Source: Streptomyces albogriseolus (GTDB lineage Bacteria > Actinomycetota > Actinomycetes > Streptomycetales > Streptomycetaceae). From it: a stretch of DNA of 64,000 nt. The notes under the pieces were generated by a model that did no database searches, was not told where the DNA came from, and saw nothing but the letters and a program-made list of their open reading frames with translations. Numbering within the stretch: the stretch's first letter is position 1; each line of letters begins with the position of its first letter. The position numbers and the translations under genes are program-made. The stretch covers positions 620,001 to 684,000 of the forward strand of contig BMVA01000002.1 in NCBI GenBank assembly GCA_014650475.1. Reading direction: 5' to 3'. Of the stretch, positions 1 to 10,966 are shown piece after piece.

Positions 1-2123
1 GCCTGGAGGCGGCCGGCGCGCTCAAGGGTCTCGGACTCACCTCTCACATCGTGGAGTTCGCGCCGCGGCTGATGCCGGTGCAGGTCGACGAGGGCGGCGG
101 CGCGGCGCTGCTGCGCACCATCGAGGACATGGGGCTGAGCGTCCACACGGGCGTCGGCACCCAGGAAATCACCGTCGACGAGACCGGCGCCGTCACCGGC
201 ATGAAGCTGTCCGACGGCTCCGAACTCGCCACCGACATGGTGGTGTTCTCCGCCGGCGTCCGCCCCCGCGACCAGCTCGCCCGCGACTGCGGCCTGGCGG
301 TGGGCGAGCGCGGCGGCATCTCCGTCGACGAGCAGTGCCGCACGGTCACCGACCCGCACGTGTTCGCGATCGGCGAGTGCGCGCTGGCCGCCGACGGCCG
401 GGTGTACGGCCTGGTCGCGCCCGGCTACGAGCAGGCGGAGACGGCCGCGGCGACCATCGCCGAGGACGAGGCCGCCTTCACCGGCGCCGACCTGTCCACC
501 AAGCTGAAGCTGCTCGGCGTGGACGTGGCGTCCTTCGGCGACGCGCACGGCACCGCCGAGGACTGCCTGGACGTCGTCTACTCCGACTCCCGCGCGGGCC
601 TGTACAAGAAGCTGGTGATCGGCCGGGACGGCACGCTGCTCGGCGGCATCCTGGTCGGCGACGCGGAGGCGTACGGCACGCTGCGGGCGTTCACCGGCTC
701 GGTGCCGCCGGTCGCGCCGGAGTCGCTGGTGCTGCCCGCCGGTGCGGGGGCCCCGGCCGCGCTCGGCCCGTCGGCGCTGCCCGACGACGCGGTGATCTGC
801 TCCTGCCACAACGTCACCAAGGGCACGATCCGCGGCGCGGTCACCGACCACAGCTGCACCACCGTGCCCGAGGTGAAGAAGTGCACCAAGGCCGGGACCG
901 GCTGCGGCAGTTGCGTCAAGGTGCTGGGCCAGCTCCTGGACGCCGAGCTGGAGGCGAACGGCGTCGAGGTCGACAAGGGCCTGTGCGGCTGCTTCTCCCA
1001 GACCCGCGAGGAGCTGTACGAGATCGTCCGCGCCCTGCGCATCGCCTCCCACCGGGAGCTGCTGGACCGCCACGGCCGCGAGGAGGCGCGCGGCGGCGAC
1101 GGCTGCGAGGTGTGCAAGCCGACGGTCGGCTCGATCATCGCGTCCCTGGCGCCCGCCATCGGCGCGAGCACCTACGTGCTGGACGGCGAGCAGGCGGCGC
1201 TCCAGGACACCAACGACCACTTCCTCGCCAACCTGCAGAAGAACGGCTCGTACTCGGTGGTGCCGCGCATCCCCGGCGGGGAGATCGCACCGGAGAAGCT
1301 GATCGTGATCGGCGAGATCGCCCGCGACTTCGGTCTCTACACGAAGATCACCGGCGGCCAGCGGATCGACATGTTCGGCGCGCGGGTCGAGCAGCTGCCG
1401 GTGATCTGGGCCCGGCTGGTCGACGCCGGCTTCGAGTCCGGGCACGCCTACGGCAAGTCGCTGCGCACGGTGAAGTCGTGCGTGGGGCAGACCTGGTGCC
1501 GCTACGGCGTGCAGGACTCGGTGCGGATGGCGATCGACCTGGAGCTGCGCTACCGGGGCCTGCGCTCCCCGCACAAGCTGAAGTCGGCGGTCTCCGGCTG
1601 CCAGCGCGAGTGCGCGGAGGCCCGGTCGAAGGACTTCGGCGTCATCGCCACCGCGGGCGGCTGGAACCTGTACGTCGGCGGCAACGGCGGCGCCACCCCG
1701 CGCCATGCCGACCTGCTGGCGCAGGACCTCTCCGACGCCGAACTGATCCGCCTGATCGACCGGTTCCTGATGTTCTACATCCGCACCGCCGACCGGCTGG
1801 AGCGCACCTCCGCCTGGCTGGAGCGCATCCCCGGCGGCCTGGACCACGTACGGGACGTGGTGGTGCACGACTCGCTGGGCATCTGCGACGAGCTGGAGTC
1901 GCTGATGGCCGCGCACGTCGCGCACTACCGCGACGAGTGGGCCGAGACGATCAACGACCCGGAGAAGCTGGCCCGGTTCGTGTCCTTCGTCAACGCCCCG
2001 GACACCCCCGACCCGGTGGTCGCCTTCGTCCCCGAACGCGACCAGATGAAGCCCGACCTGCCCCTGCTGAGCATCGGCCTGCGTCCCGCCGACGACGTCC
2101 TGGAAGGAAGCGCACAGCGATGA
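1..2123 (+). CDS. nirB: Assimilatory nitrite reductase large subunit, 5' end missing
   Basis: This subunit reduces nitrite to ammonium in the cytoplasm using NAD(P)H, FAD, siroheme and a 4Fe-4S cluster. The reading frame is already open at the window edge, so the N-terminus lies outside; the family is usually about 850 residues and about 707 are visible. In order one sees the end of the pyridine-nucleotide oxidoreductase domain, a BFD-type 2Fe-2S domain (CSCHN then CGSC), and the siroheme/4Fe-4S reductase domain with the ligands in SCVGQTWC (near 1475-1500) and GCQREC (near 1600). The stop overlaps the nirD start as ATGA, so the two are co-translated. The identification is secure. Confidence 0.95.
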   Translation, partial: LEAAGALKGLGLTSHIVEFAPRLMPVQVDEGGGAALLRTIEDMGLSVHTGVGTQEITVDETGAVTGMKLSDGSELATDMVVFSAGVRPRDQLARDCGLAVGERGGISVDEQCRTVTDPHVFAIGECALAADGRVYGLVAPGYEQAETAAATIAEDEAAFTGADLSTKLKLLGVDVASFGDAHGTAEDCLDVVYSDSRAGLYKKLVIGRDGTLLGGILVGDAEAYGTLRAFTGSVPPVAPESLVLPAGAGAPAALGPSALPDDAVICSCHNVTKGTIRGAVTDHSCTTVPEVKKCTKAGTGCGSCVKVLGQLLDAELEANGVEVDKGLCGCFSQTREELYEIVRALRIASHRELLDRHGREEARGGDGCEVCKPTVGSIIASLAPAIGASTYVLDGEQAALQDTNDHFLANLQKNGSYSVVPRIPGGEIAPEKLIVIGEIARDFGLYTKITGGQRIDMFGARVEQLPVIWARLVDAGFESGHAYGKSLRTVKSCVGQTWCRYGVQDSVRMAIDLELRYRGLRSPHKLKSAVSGCQRECAEARSKDFGVIATAGGWNLYVGGNGGATPRHADLLAQDLSDAELIRLIDRFLMFYIRTADRLERTSAWLERIPGGLDHVRDVVVHDSLGICDELESLMAAHVAHYRDEWAETINDPEKLARFVSFVNAPDTPDPVVAFVPERDQMKPDLPLLSIGLRPADDVLEGSAQR

Positions 2124-2473
2124 CCCTGGCACTCGAGACCACCACCGGCCTGACCGTCCGACTCCGCCTCGCGGACGACTGGTTCGAGGTCTGCGGCCTC
2201 GACCGGCTGGTCCCGGGACGGGGCGTGGCCGCCCTGCTGCCCGACGGCCGGCAGGCCGCGGTGTTCACCGACCGCGCGGGCCGCCTGTTCGCCGTCGACA
2301 ACCGTGACCCGTTCACGGGCGCGGCGGTCCTCTCCCGCGGCCTGACCGGCACCCACCGGGGCCGCCCGTTCGTCGCCTCCCCGCTCCTGAAGCAGCGCTT
2401 CGACCTGGAGACGGGCCGGTGCCTGGACGACGACACGGTCCGCGTGAGGACGTACGAGGTCGAGGCGGCCTGA
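2120..2473 (+). CDS. nirD: Nitrite reductase small subunit (Rieske-like)
   Basis: This 117-residue partner of NirB adopts a Rieske-like fold. It starts at the ATG overlapping the nirB stop (ATGA). As in the actinobacterial NirD family, the Cys/His iron-sulfur ligands of true Rieske proteins are absent, so its role is probably structural rather than redox. The segment AVDNRDPFTGAAVLSRG corresponds to the family core. A direct overlap with nirB and the matching length support the call. Confidence 0.92.
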   Translation: MTLALETTTGLTVRLRLADDWFEVCGLDRLVPGRGVAALLPDGRQAAVFTDRAGRLFAVDNRDPFTGAAVLSRGLTGTHRGRPFVASPLLKQRFDLETGRCLDDDTVRVRTYEVEAA

Positions 2474-2635
2474 GCGGCCGGGGGCGGCCGGGGCCTTCGG
2501 GTCCGCGCCTCGGACGACGTCCACCCGCCCGTACGCCGCCGGCCATGAAGCGTCCATGTCATTCCCGTAGGTTCACTGCCCGCACGCCCCCGTCGCCGGC
2601 CGGCGGCGGGGCGGTAACGGCCACCTGGAGTGACA

Positions 2636-3793
2636 GTGGAACGTCGTACCTTCCTTCGTGCGACCGCCCTCGGCGGCGGCTCCGCCGTACTCGGCGGGAC
2701 CCTGTGGCGCGGTGCCGCGTACGCCGCCCCCGCCCAGCCCGGCACCGGCCCGTACGGGGCGCTCGGGGCGCCGGACGCCAACGGGATCGCACTCCCGGCG
2801 GGATTCACCAGCCGGGTGATCGCCCGCTCCGGGCAGCGGGTCGGGAGCACGTCGTACACCTGGCACAACGCCCCGGACGGCGGCGCCTGTTACGCCGACG
2901 GAAGCGGCTGGATCTACGTCTCCAACTCGGAGATCAACCCGTCGGGCGGCGCGAGCGCGGTGACGTTCTCGGCCACCGGCGCCATCACGGGCGCGTACCG
3001 CGTCCTGTCCGGCACCCGGCAGAACTGCGCGGGCGGGAAGACCCCGTGGAACACCTGGCTGTCCTGCGAGGAGGTGGACCGGGGGTACGTCTACGAGACC
3101 GACCCGTGGGGTGTGAAGGCGGCCGTCCGCCGTGACGCCATGGGGCGCTTCAAGCACGAGGCGGCGGCGGCCGACCCGGTGCGCGGGGTGATCTACCTGA
3201 CCGAGGACGTCTCGGACGGCTGCTTCTACCGTTTCAGGCCCACGACCTGGGGCGACCTGTCCTCCGGCACGCTGGAGGTGCTGGTCGGCCCCAGCGGTAC
3301 CAGCGGCCCGGTGAGCTGGGCGCGGGTCCCGGACCCGTCCGGCGCCACGGCCACCCGCAACCAGGTCTCCGGAGCCAAGCGCTTCAACGGCGGCGAGGGC
3401 TGCCACTACGCGAACGACACCTGCTGGTTCACCACCAAGGGCGACAACCGGGTCTGGCGGTACGACGCGGCCGCCCAGACCATCGACCTCGCCTACGACG
3501 ACTCGCTGGTGACCGGCGGAACGGCCCCCCTGACCGGGGTCGACAACGTCACCGGCTCCTCCTCCGGCGACCTCTTCGTCGCCGAGGACGGCGGGACCAT
3601 GGAGATCTGCGTCATCACGCCCGACGACGTGGTGGCCCCGTTCCTGCGCGTCAGCGGTCAGTCGGGCTCCGAGATCACCGGCCCGGCCTTCTCCCCGGAC
3701 GGCACCCGCCTGTACTTCTCCAGTCAGCGCGGTACGAGCGGGAGTTCGTCGGGCGGCATCACATACGAGGTGAAGGGTCCCTTCCGGGCATGA
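2636..3793 (+). CDS. Tat-exported PhoX/DUF839-family phosphatase-like protein
   Basis: About 385 residues. The N-terminus carries a twin-arginine signal (ERRTFLRAT, then a hydrophobic stretch ending AAYAAP), so the protein is exported folded by the Tat system. The mature part resembles the PhoX/DUF839 beta-propeller family (NCAGGKTPWNTWLSCEE, FKHEAAAADP, YLTEDVSDGCFYRF). PhoX members are calcium/iron phosphomonoesterases, but the substrate here cannot be read from sequence. I chose GTG 2636 because GGAG at 2627-2630 is correctly spaced for it; GTG 2630 abuts that site. The gene stands alone between nirD and a repeat-bearing gap. Confidence 0.85.
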   Translation: MERRTFLRATALGGGSAVLGGTLWRGAAYAAPAQPGTGPYGALGAPDANGIALPAGFTSRVIARSGQRVGSTSYTWHNAPDGGACYADGSGWIYVSNSEINPSGGASAVTFSATGAITGAYRVLSGTRQNCAGGKTPWNTWLSCEEVDRGYVYETDPWGVKAAVRRDAMGRFKHEAAAADPVRGVIYLTEDVSDGCFYRFRPTTWGDLSSGTLEVLVGPSGTSGPVSWARVPDPSGATATRNQVSGAKRFNGGEGCHYANDTCWFTTKGDNRVWRYDAAAQTIDLAYDDSLVTGGTAPLTGVDNVTGSSSGDLFVAEDGGTMEICVITPDDVVAPFLRVSGQSGSEITGPAFSPDGTRLYFSSQRGTSGSSSGGITYEVKGPFRA

Positions 3794-4170
3794 CGTACGG
3801 GAGGTGGCGGACAGCCACCTCCCGGTCACGCCGTACCGGCCACCGCCATGGCGCACGACGGCAGCCGCCCCCCTCGCCCTGACAACCGCCACCGGCGAAG
3901 ACACCCTCAGGGGCGCGGGGAACTGCGCGACCGGCCACGAACCACCCGCACCCGGCCCCGCAGCCCCCGCACACCCCCTCTGACCTGGCCCACCCCTGCC
4001 CAACGGCAGGAACACACCCCTCCGCTCGTGGCACGCCGCCACCGTTCCGTCACATCACGTTCACATCACAGGTCGCTCGTGACCCTCCGCAGCACCCCCG
4101 AACCGCCAGTAACTTCGTCACGCCACAGCCCGGTCAACGGCACCCGCACTCGGACTTGGGGGCATTTGCC
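3794..4170. other. Intergenic gap with one R1 repeat copy
   Basis: This gap of about 375 nt separates the PhoX-like gene from the excalibur gene. It holds one R1 repeat copy (listed separately) about 110 nt after the PhoX-like stop. The following 100 nt, before the excalibur gene, are richer in A and T (for example TCACATCACGTTCACATCAC near 4050-4069) and probably hold its promoter. I see no credible gene. Confidence 0.6.
3904..3955 (+). repeat. Dispersed repeat R1, copy 1
   Basis: Contains the R1 core GGGGCGCGGGGAACTGCGCG followed by ACCGGCCACGAACCACCCGC. Near-identical copies lie at 12429, 12699, 18461 (partial) and 50321. This copy is downstream of the PhoX-like gene. It has no coding capacity of its own. 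Confidence 0.85.
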
Positions 4171-4578
4171 ATGCACCTGACACGCAACACGCTCACGGCC
4201 CTCGCCGCCCTCACCCTGGCCGCCCTTCCCGCCACCGCCTCGGCCCACGACGGGGACCACCCGTTCAAGAGCTGCGCGGAGGCGTACGACAAGGGCTACG
4301 CGAAAATCTCCAGCGGGGACGACCACTACGGTCCCGCACTGGACCCCGACGGCGACGGCGTCGCGTGCGACGAACCGCCCGCCGGCTTCATCCCGCGCGA
4401 CGACACCGCGATCGACGACGGGAACACGACTCCCGTGGCCGGCACCACCCAGGCCGCCACGAGCGACGACACCGGGTCGGACGACGACGTCACCACCTAC
4501 GTGACCATAGGCGTCTCCGCCGTGGTCCTCGCCGGAGGCACCGTGCTCATCGCCTCCCGCCTGCGCCGCGACACCTGA
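4171..4578 (+). CDS. Membrane-anchored excalibur calcium-binding domain protein
   Basis: A 135-residue protein with a signal peptide (about 1-25, ending TASA), a single excalibur domain (about 28-68: FKSCAEAYDKGYAKI then LDPDGDGVACDE) and a C-terminal transmembrane helix (about 111-129) followed by RLRRDT. The DxDxDG loop is the calcium-binding signature of the extracellular Excalibur family. The linker is rich in Thr and Asp. I chose ATG 4171 because the G-run at 4157-4162 is well spaced for it; an in-frame TTG at 4156 lacks a site. It is likely an exported protein tethered by its C-terminus; its function is unknown. Confidence 0.85.
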   Translation: MHLTRNTLTALAALTLAALPATASAHDGDHPFKSCAEAYDKGYAKISSGDDHYGPALDPDGDGVACDEPPAGFIPRDDTAIDDGNTTPVAGTTQAATSDDTGSDDDVTTYVTIGVSAVVLAGGTVLIASRLRRDT

Positions 4579-4610
4579 CCGCCCCACAGGGCGGGTCGCG
4601 CGCGGACGAC

Positions 4611-4650
4611 GGAAGGGGCGGCACCCCCGCACGGGTGCCGCCCCTCCTTC
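4611..4650. terminator. Bidirectional hairpin terminator
   Basis: GGCGGCACCC and GGGTGCCGCC form the core of a stem of about 15 bp with a 6-nt loop. It lies between the convergent excalibur gene (ends 4578) and ppdK (ends 4731) and could end transcription from both sides. Confidence 0.75.
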
Positions 4651-4730
4651 GTGATCCGGAGCCGTCGCCGATCGGTGAGGGTGGTCGGGTGACAGACGAC
4701 GGCCCCGGGGTCCCACGCGCCCCGGAGGGC

Positions 4731-7478
<2,748 letters not shown>

Positions 7479-7737
7479 GGGTCTCGACTCCTCGAGGACG
7501 CGGTGGCTGCCCTGACGGCGAGGAATGTACCCAGATCAAAGGCGTCTGAGTACGTCCACTTGCGCGTCATGCGCCTGTCACCGGCCGAGCACCGACGGAT
7601 CGAAAGTCAAAGCTTGGCAAGCCGTTGAGGCTCGGTGTTTTCACTTCTTGAACGCGGAGCGCTCGCAAGAGCCGGTCGAACTGCTCATGTGAGCGTCTTG
7701 CGCCACGTTTGATTTCGCCCGATGAACGATCATCGAG

Positions 7738-7752
7738 TGGCACTGAGTGCCA
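7738..7752. repeat. 15-nt palindrome TGGCACTGAGTGCCA
   Basis: Two 7-nt arms are separated by one base, a size typical of a regulator half-site pair. The arms resemble those of a CIRCE element but lack its 9-nt spacer. It may be an operator for ppdK or for the downstream gene; no regulator is identifiable. Confidence 0.45.
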
Positions 7753-7896
7753 ACCTTTGAGAAGTGCAGCCTCCCATGATCCGCTCATCTGAGCGCAACC
7801 CCTATCAGGGGTGGCGAGAATCACGCTGCCATACGGCGCCCGGTTCCACCATGCGGACCGGTGCGATGAACGCTCGGGCGCGGCCGCCCGTACGGA

Positions 7897-7937
7897 CGGG
7901 AGGCGGATCCGGACCCCCACGCCGGATCCGCCTCCCG
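7897..7937 (+). promoter_or_regulatory. 16-bp perfect hairpin in the leader of the sulfatase-like gene
   Basis: CGGGAGGCGGATCCGG and CCGGATCCGCCTCCCG form a perfect 16-bp stem with a 9-nt loop. It ends 34 nt before the probable start codon and just before the ribosome binding site. It has no T-tract, so an attenuator or mRNA-stabilising role is possible. Confidence 0.6.
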
Positions 7938-7971
7938 CCTCACCGGCCTCGGTACGGAAGGAACCTCCGGG

Positions 7972-9714
7972 TTGCCTGTCTTCACTCGCGTCCTCACGCG
8001 CCTGCGCGCCCTCCGTGTTCCCCTGCGCCCGCGGGACACACGCGTCCTGACGCGCCTGCGCCACGCACGGGACGCCCATCCCTCCGCCGACCGCGCCCTG
8101 CGTCTGACGGGCCACGTCCTCGCCGCCGTGCTGGTGCTCGGCGCCCTGCTGATGCCGAACACCGCACCGGGCCTGCGGCCCGACCGCTTCACCCGGATCC
8201 CCGCCGAGGCGATCGTGGGGGCGGTCCTGCTGCTCGCCCTGCCGCGCCGGCCCCGGGTGGTCGTCGCCGCGCTCTACGGGACGGGCCTCGGCGTGCTCAC
8301 CGTGCTCAACCTGCTGGACATCGGCTTCACCGAGTACCTGGGCCGCGGCTTCAACCTGGTCCTCGACTGGGGCCTGCTGGACGACGCCCTGTCCTACGTG
8401 CGGGACTCCATGGGCGGCTTCGCCGCCAACGCCGCCGCCGTCGGCGCGGTGCTGCTCGCCCTGCTCGTGGTGGTCGTCATGGCGCTCGCCACGGTCAGGC
8501 TCGGCGACATTCTGGCCCGGCACCGCGCCCGCGCCGGCCAGGGCGCGATGGTCGCGGGCACCGTGTGGATCACCTGCGCCTCGCTGGGCCTGCAGATCTC
8601 CGGGCTGCCGGTCGCCTCCGACCGCGCGGCGGACACCCTGCGCGGGCAGACCCGGCGGGTGGTGGACACCCTGCGCGACGAGGCGGCCTTCGCCGAGGAG
8701 GCCCGGACCGACACCTTCGGCGCCACCCCGCCGGGACTGCTCCTGCCGGACCTGCGGGGCAAGGACGTCGTCATCGCGTTCATCGAGAGCTACGGCCGGG
8801 TGGCCGTGGAGGACCCGCTGATCGCGCCCGGCGTCACCCGCACCCTCGACACCCGGGGCGCCGCGCTCGCCGCGGCCGGCTACCAGGCGCGCAGCGGATG
8901 GCTGACCTCGTCGACGTACGGCGGGAGCAGCTGGCTCGGGCATTCCACGACCCTGTCCGGGCTGTGGATCGACAACCAGCAGCGGTACCGCACCGCCACC
9001 CACAGCGACCGGCTGACCCTCACCGCCGCCTTCCGGAAGTCCGGCGCGTGGGACACCGTCGGCATCATGCCGGGCGTGCAGAAGACCTGGCCGGAGGCGG
9101 AGTGGTACGGCCTGGACACGGTGTACGACGCCTTCGAGATGGGCTACAAGGGCCCGAAGTTCAGCTGGTCCACGATGCCGGACCAGTACGCCCTGGAGGC
9201 GTTCGAGCGTCTGGAACACGGGAAGAAGCGGGACCGGCCGCTGATGTCGGAGGTCATCCTCACCTCCAGCCACCAGCCGTGGGCGCCGGTCCCGGAGATG
9301 ATCGACTGGGAGGAGCTGGGCGACGGCTCGGTCTTCGACGCGATCGAGGAGGACGGCCGGGACGCGTCCGAGGTGATGGCCGACTCCACCGAGTCCCGCA
9401 AGGAGTACGGGCGTTCGGTGTCGTACTCGGTGACCGCCCTCACCGAGTGGCTGGAGCGCTACGGCACCGACGACACCGTGCTGGTCTTCCTCGGCGACCA
9501 CCAGCCGATCGCCCGGGTCACCGGGCACACGAAGAACCGGGACGTGCCGGTGACGGTCGTCGCCAAGGACCCGGAGGTGCTGCGGAAGATCGACGGCTGG
9601 CGGTGGACGCCGGGGCTGCGGCCCGCCGACGACGCGCCCGTGTGGAAGATGGACGCCTTCCGCGACCGCTTCCTGACCGCCTACGGGTCCGTGCCCCGGC
9701 CCACCAAGGACTGA
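7972..9714 (+). CDS. Membrane-bound sulfatase/LTA-synthase-like hydrolase
   Basis: 580 residues. The N-terminal part has about five hydrophobic segments (about 46-64, 75-90, 95-118, 148-175, 190-206), followed by an extracytoplasmic catalytic domain of the alkaline phosphatase/sulfatase superfamily. Likely metal or nucleophile motifs are VIAFIESYGR (about 267), STYGGSSWLGHST (about 316-328) and GDHQP (about 508). This layout resembles phosphoglycerol transferases and lipoteichoic-acid synthases, but the substrate cannot be assigned. The TTG start at 7972 is preceded by GGAAGGA; a later start is possible. The stop codon touches the stop of convergent dusB (TGATCA). Confidence 0.8.
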   Translation: MPVFTRVLTRLRALRVPLRPRDTRVLTRLRHARDAHPSADRALRLTGHVLAAVLVLGALLMPNTAPGLRPDRFTRIPAEAIVGAVLLLALPRRPRVVVAALYGTGLGVLTVLNLLDIGFTEYLGRGFNLVLDWGLLDDALSYVRDSMGGFAANAAAVGAVLLALLVVVVMALATVRLGDILARHRARAGQGAMVAGTVWITCASLGLQISGLPVASDRAADTLRGQTRRVVDTLRDEAAFAEEARTDTFGATPPGLLLPDLRGKDVVIAFIESYGRVAVEDPLIAPGVTRTLDTRGAALAAAGYQARSGWLTSSTYGGSSWLGHSTTLSGLWIDNQQRYRTATHSDRLTLTAAFRKSGAWDTVGIMPGVQKTWPEAEWYGLDTVYDAFEMGYKGPKFSWSTMPDQYALEAFERLEHGKKRDRPLMSEVILTSSHQPWAPVPEMIDWEELGDGSVFDAIEEDGRDASEVMADSTESRKEYGRSVSYSVTALTEWLERYGTDDTVLVFLGDHQPIARVTGHTKNRDVPVTVVAKDPEVLRKIDGWRWTPGLRPADDAPVWKMDAFRDRFLTAYGSVPRPTKD

Positions 9715-10869
9715 TCAGCCGCCGGAGGTGTCCAGCTCGGCGTCCTCGCCGACGCCCGCGCAGTCGTAGGGGTCCTTCAGCCAGCCGTCCGGCAGCACCA
9801 CGCGGTTGTTGCCGGACGTACGGCCGCGGGGGCCGTCGGCGCCGGACGGCCAGGGCTGGTCCAGGTCCAGCTCGTCGAGCCCGGCCCGCAGCTCCTCCAG
9901 GGTGGAGGTGACGGCGAGCTGCCGGCGCATCTCGGAGCCGACCGCGAAGCCCTTGAGGTACCAGGCGACGTGCTTGCGGAAGTCGATCACACCGCGCGAC
10001 TCGTCACCGATCCACTCGCCCAGCAGGGTGGCGTGCCGCACCATCGCGTCGGCCACCTCGCGCAGGGTGGGCCGTACATAGGCGTCGGGGCGCCCCTCGA
10101 AGGCGGCGACCAGGTCGGCGAAGAGCCACGGCCGGCCCAGGCAGCCGCGCCCGACGACCACGCCGTCGCAGCCGGTCTCGCGGACCATGCGCAGGGCGTC
10201 GTCGGCGGACCAGATGTCGCCGTTGCCGAGCACCGGGATCTCGGGGACGTGCTCCTTGAGCCGGGCGATCGCCTCCCAGTCGGCGGTGCCGCCGTAGTGC
10301 TGCGCGGCGGTGCGGCCGTGCAGCGCGATGGCGGTGACGCCCTCCTCCACGGCGATGCGGCCGGCGTCCAGGTAGGTGATGTGGTCGTCGTCGATGCCCT
10401 TGCGCATCTTCATCGTGACCGGCAGGCCGCCGGCGCCGGCGACGGCCTCGCGCAGGATGGCGCGCAGCAGGTTCCGCTTGAAGGGCAGGGCGGAGCCGCC
10501 GCCCTTGCGGGTCACCTTGGGGACCGGGCAGCCGAAGTTGAGGTCGATGTGGTCGGCGAGATCCTCCTCCGCGATCATGCGGACGGCCTTGCCGACGGTC
10601 GCCGGGTCGACGCCGTAGAGCTGGATGGAGCGCGGCTGCTCGGAGGCGTCGAACCGGATGAGCTGCATGGTCTTCTCGTTGCGCTCGACCAGCGCCCGGG
10701 TGGTGATCATCTCGCTGACGAACAGGCCCTTGCCGCCGCTGTACTCCCGGCACAGGGTGCGGAACGGCGCGTTGGTGATCCCGGCCATGGGGGCGAGCAC
10801 GACGGGCGGGCGCACGGCGTGCGGGCCGATGGACAGGGTCGTGTTCACGGTCGGCGAGGCAGTCGGCAT
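9715..10869 (-). CDS. dusB: tRNA-dihydrouridine synthase
   Basis: This FMN enzyme reduces specific uridines in the tRNA D-loop. Diagnostic parts are APMAGITNAPFR (phosphate and FMN binding), the catalytic Cys in HIDLNFGCPVPKVTRKGGGS, KMRKGID, ALHGRTAAQHY and GNGDIWS. The 384 residues fit the family. I chose the ATG at 10869, preceded by a GGGGGA site; a longer in-frame GTG at 10926 has no site and would extend into the promoter of the divergent exporter gene. Its stop directly abuts the stop of the sulfatase-like gene. Confidence 0.93.
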   Translation of the reverse strand: MPTASPTVNTTLSIGPHAVRPPVVLAPMAGITNAPFRTLCREYSGGKGLFVSEMITTRALVERNEKTMQLIRFDASEQPRSIQLYGVDPATVGKAVRMIAEEDLADHIDLNFGCPVPKVTRKGGGSALPFKRNLLRAILREAVAGAGGLPVTMKMRKGIDDDHITYLDAGRIAVEEGVTAIALHGRTAAQHYGGTADWEAIARLKEHVPEIPVLGNGDIWSADDALRMVRETGCDGVVVGRGCLGRPWLFADLVAAFEGRPDAYVRPTLREVADAMVRHATLLGEWIGDESRGVIDFRKHVAWYLKGFAVGSEMRRQLAVTSTLEELRAGLDELDLDQPWPSGADGPRGRTSGNNRVVLPDGWLKDPYDCAGVGEDAELDTSGG

Positions 10870-10916
10870 TCCCCCATTGTCCAGCATCCCGCGGGGCGCT
10901 CCGCACAATGAGCGTG

Positions 10917-10932
10917 TAACAGTCATTAGTTA
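10917..10932. promoter_or_regulatory. Possible operator, TAAC-N8-GTTA
   Basis: A short inverted repeat lies in the divergent promoter region between dusB and the drug exporter, about 20 nt before the exporter's -10-like TACGAT (10954-10959). Drug exporters are often controlled by TetR repressors binding such sites, and a TetR gene lies 2.2 kb away. This is suggestive only. Confidence 0.3.
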
Positions 10933-10966
10933 GCCGCACTATCGACATGGGCGTACGATGGCGCGC

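Larger units (their letters stand above)
7479..7971. other. Divergent control region, ppdK and sulfatase-like gene
   Basis: This gap of about 490 nt separates two divergent genes and should contain both promoters. It is less GC-rich than its surroundings between about 7600 and 7800. It contains a 15-nt palindrome (7738-7752) and a long perfect hairpin (7897-7937) just before the sulfatase-like gene. No convincing gene is present; the long minus-strand frame crossing it is an antisense shadow of the next gene. Confidence 0.6.

Noticed and set aside
7738-7752. Reading the palindrome TGGCACTGAGTGCCA as a CIRCE element
   Set aside because: CIRCE needs a 9-nt spacer between its arms, as seen at 59984-60010; here the spacer is one base.
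7567-9528. 653-codon minus-strand frame over the sulfatase-like gene
   Set aside because: It is an antisense shadow with Gly/Arg/Pro/Val-rich, motif-free translation.
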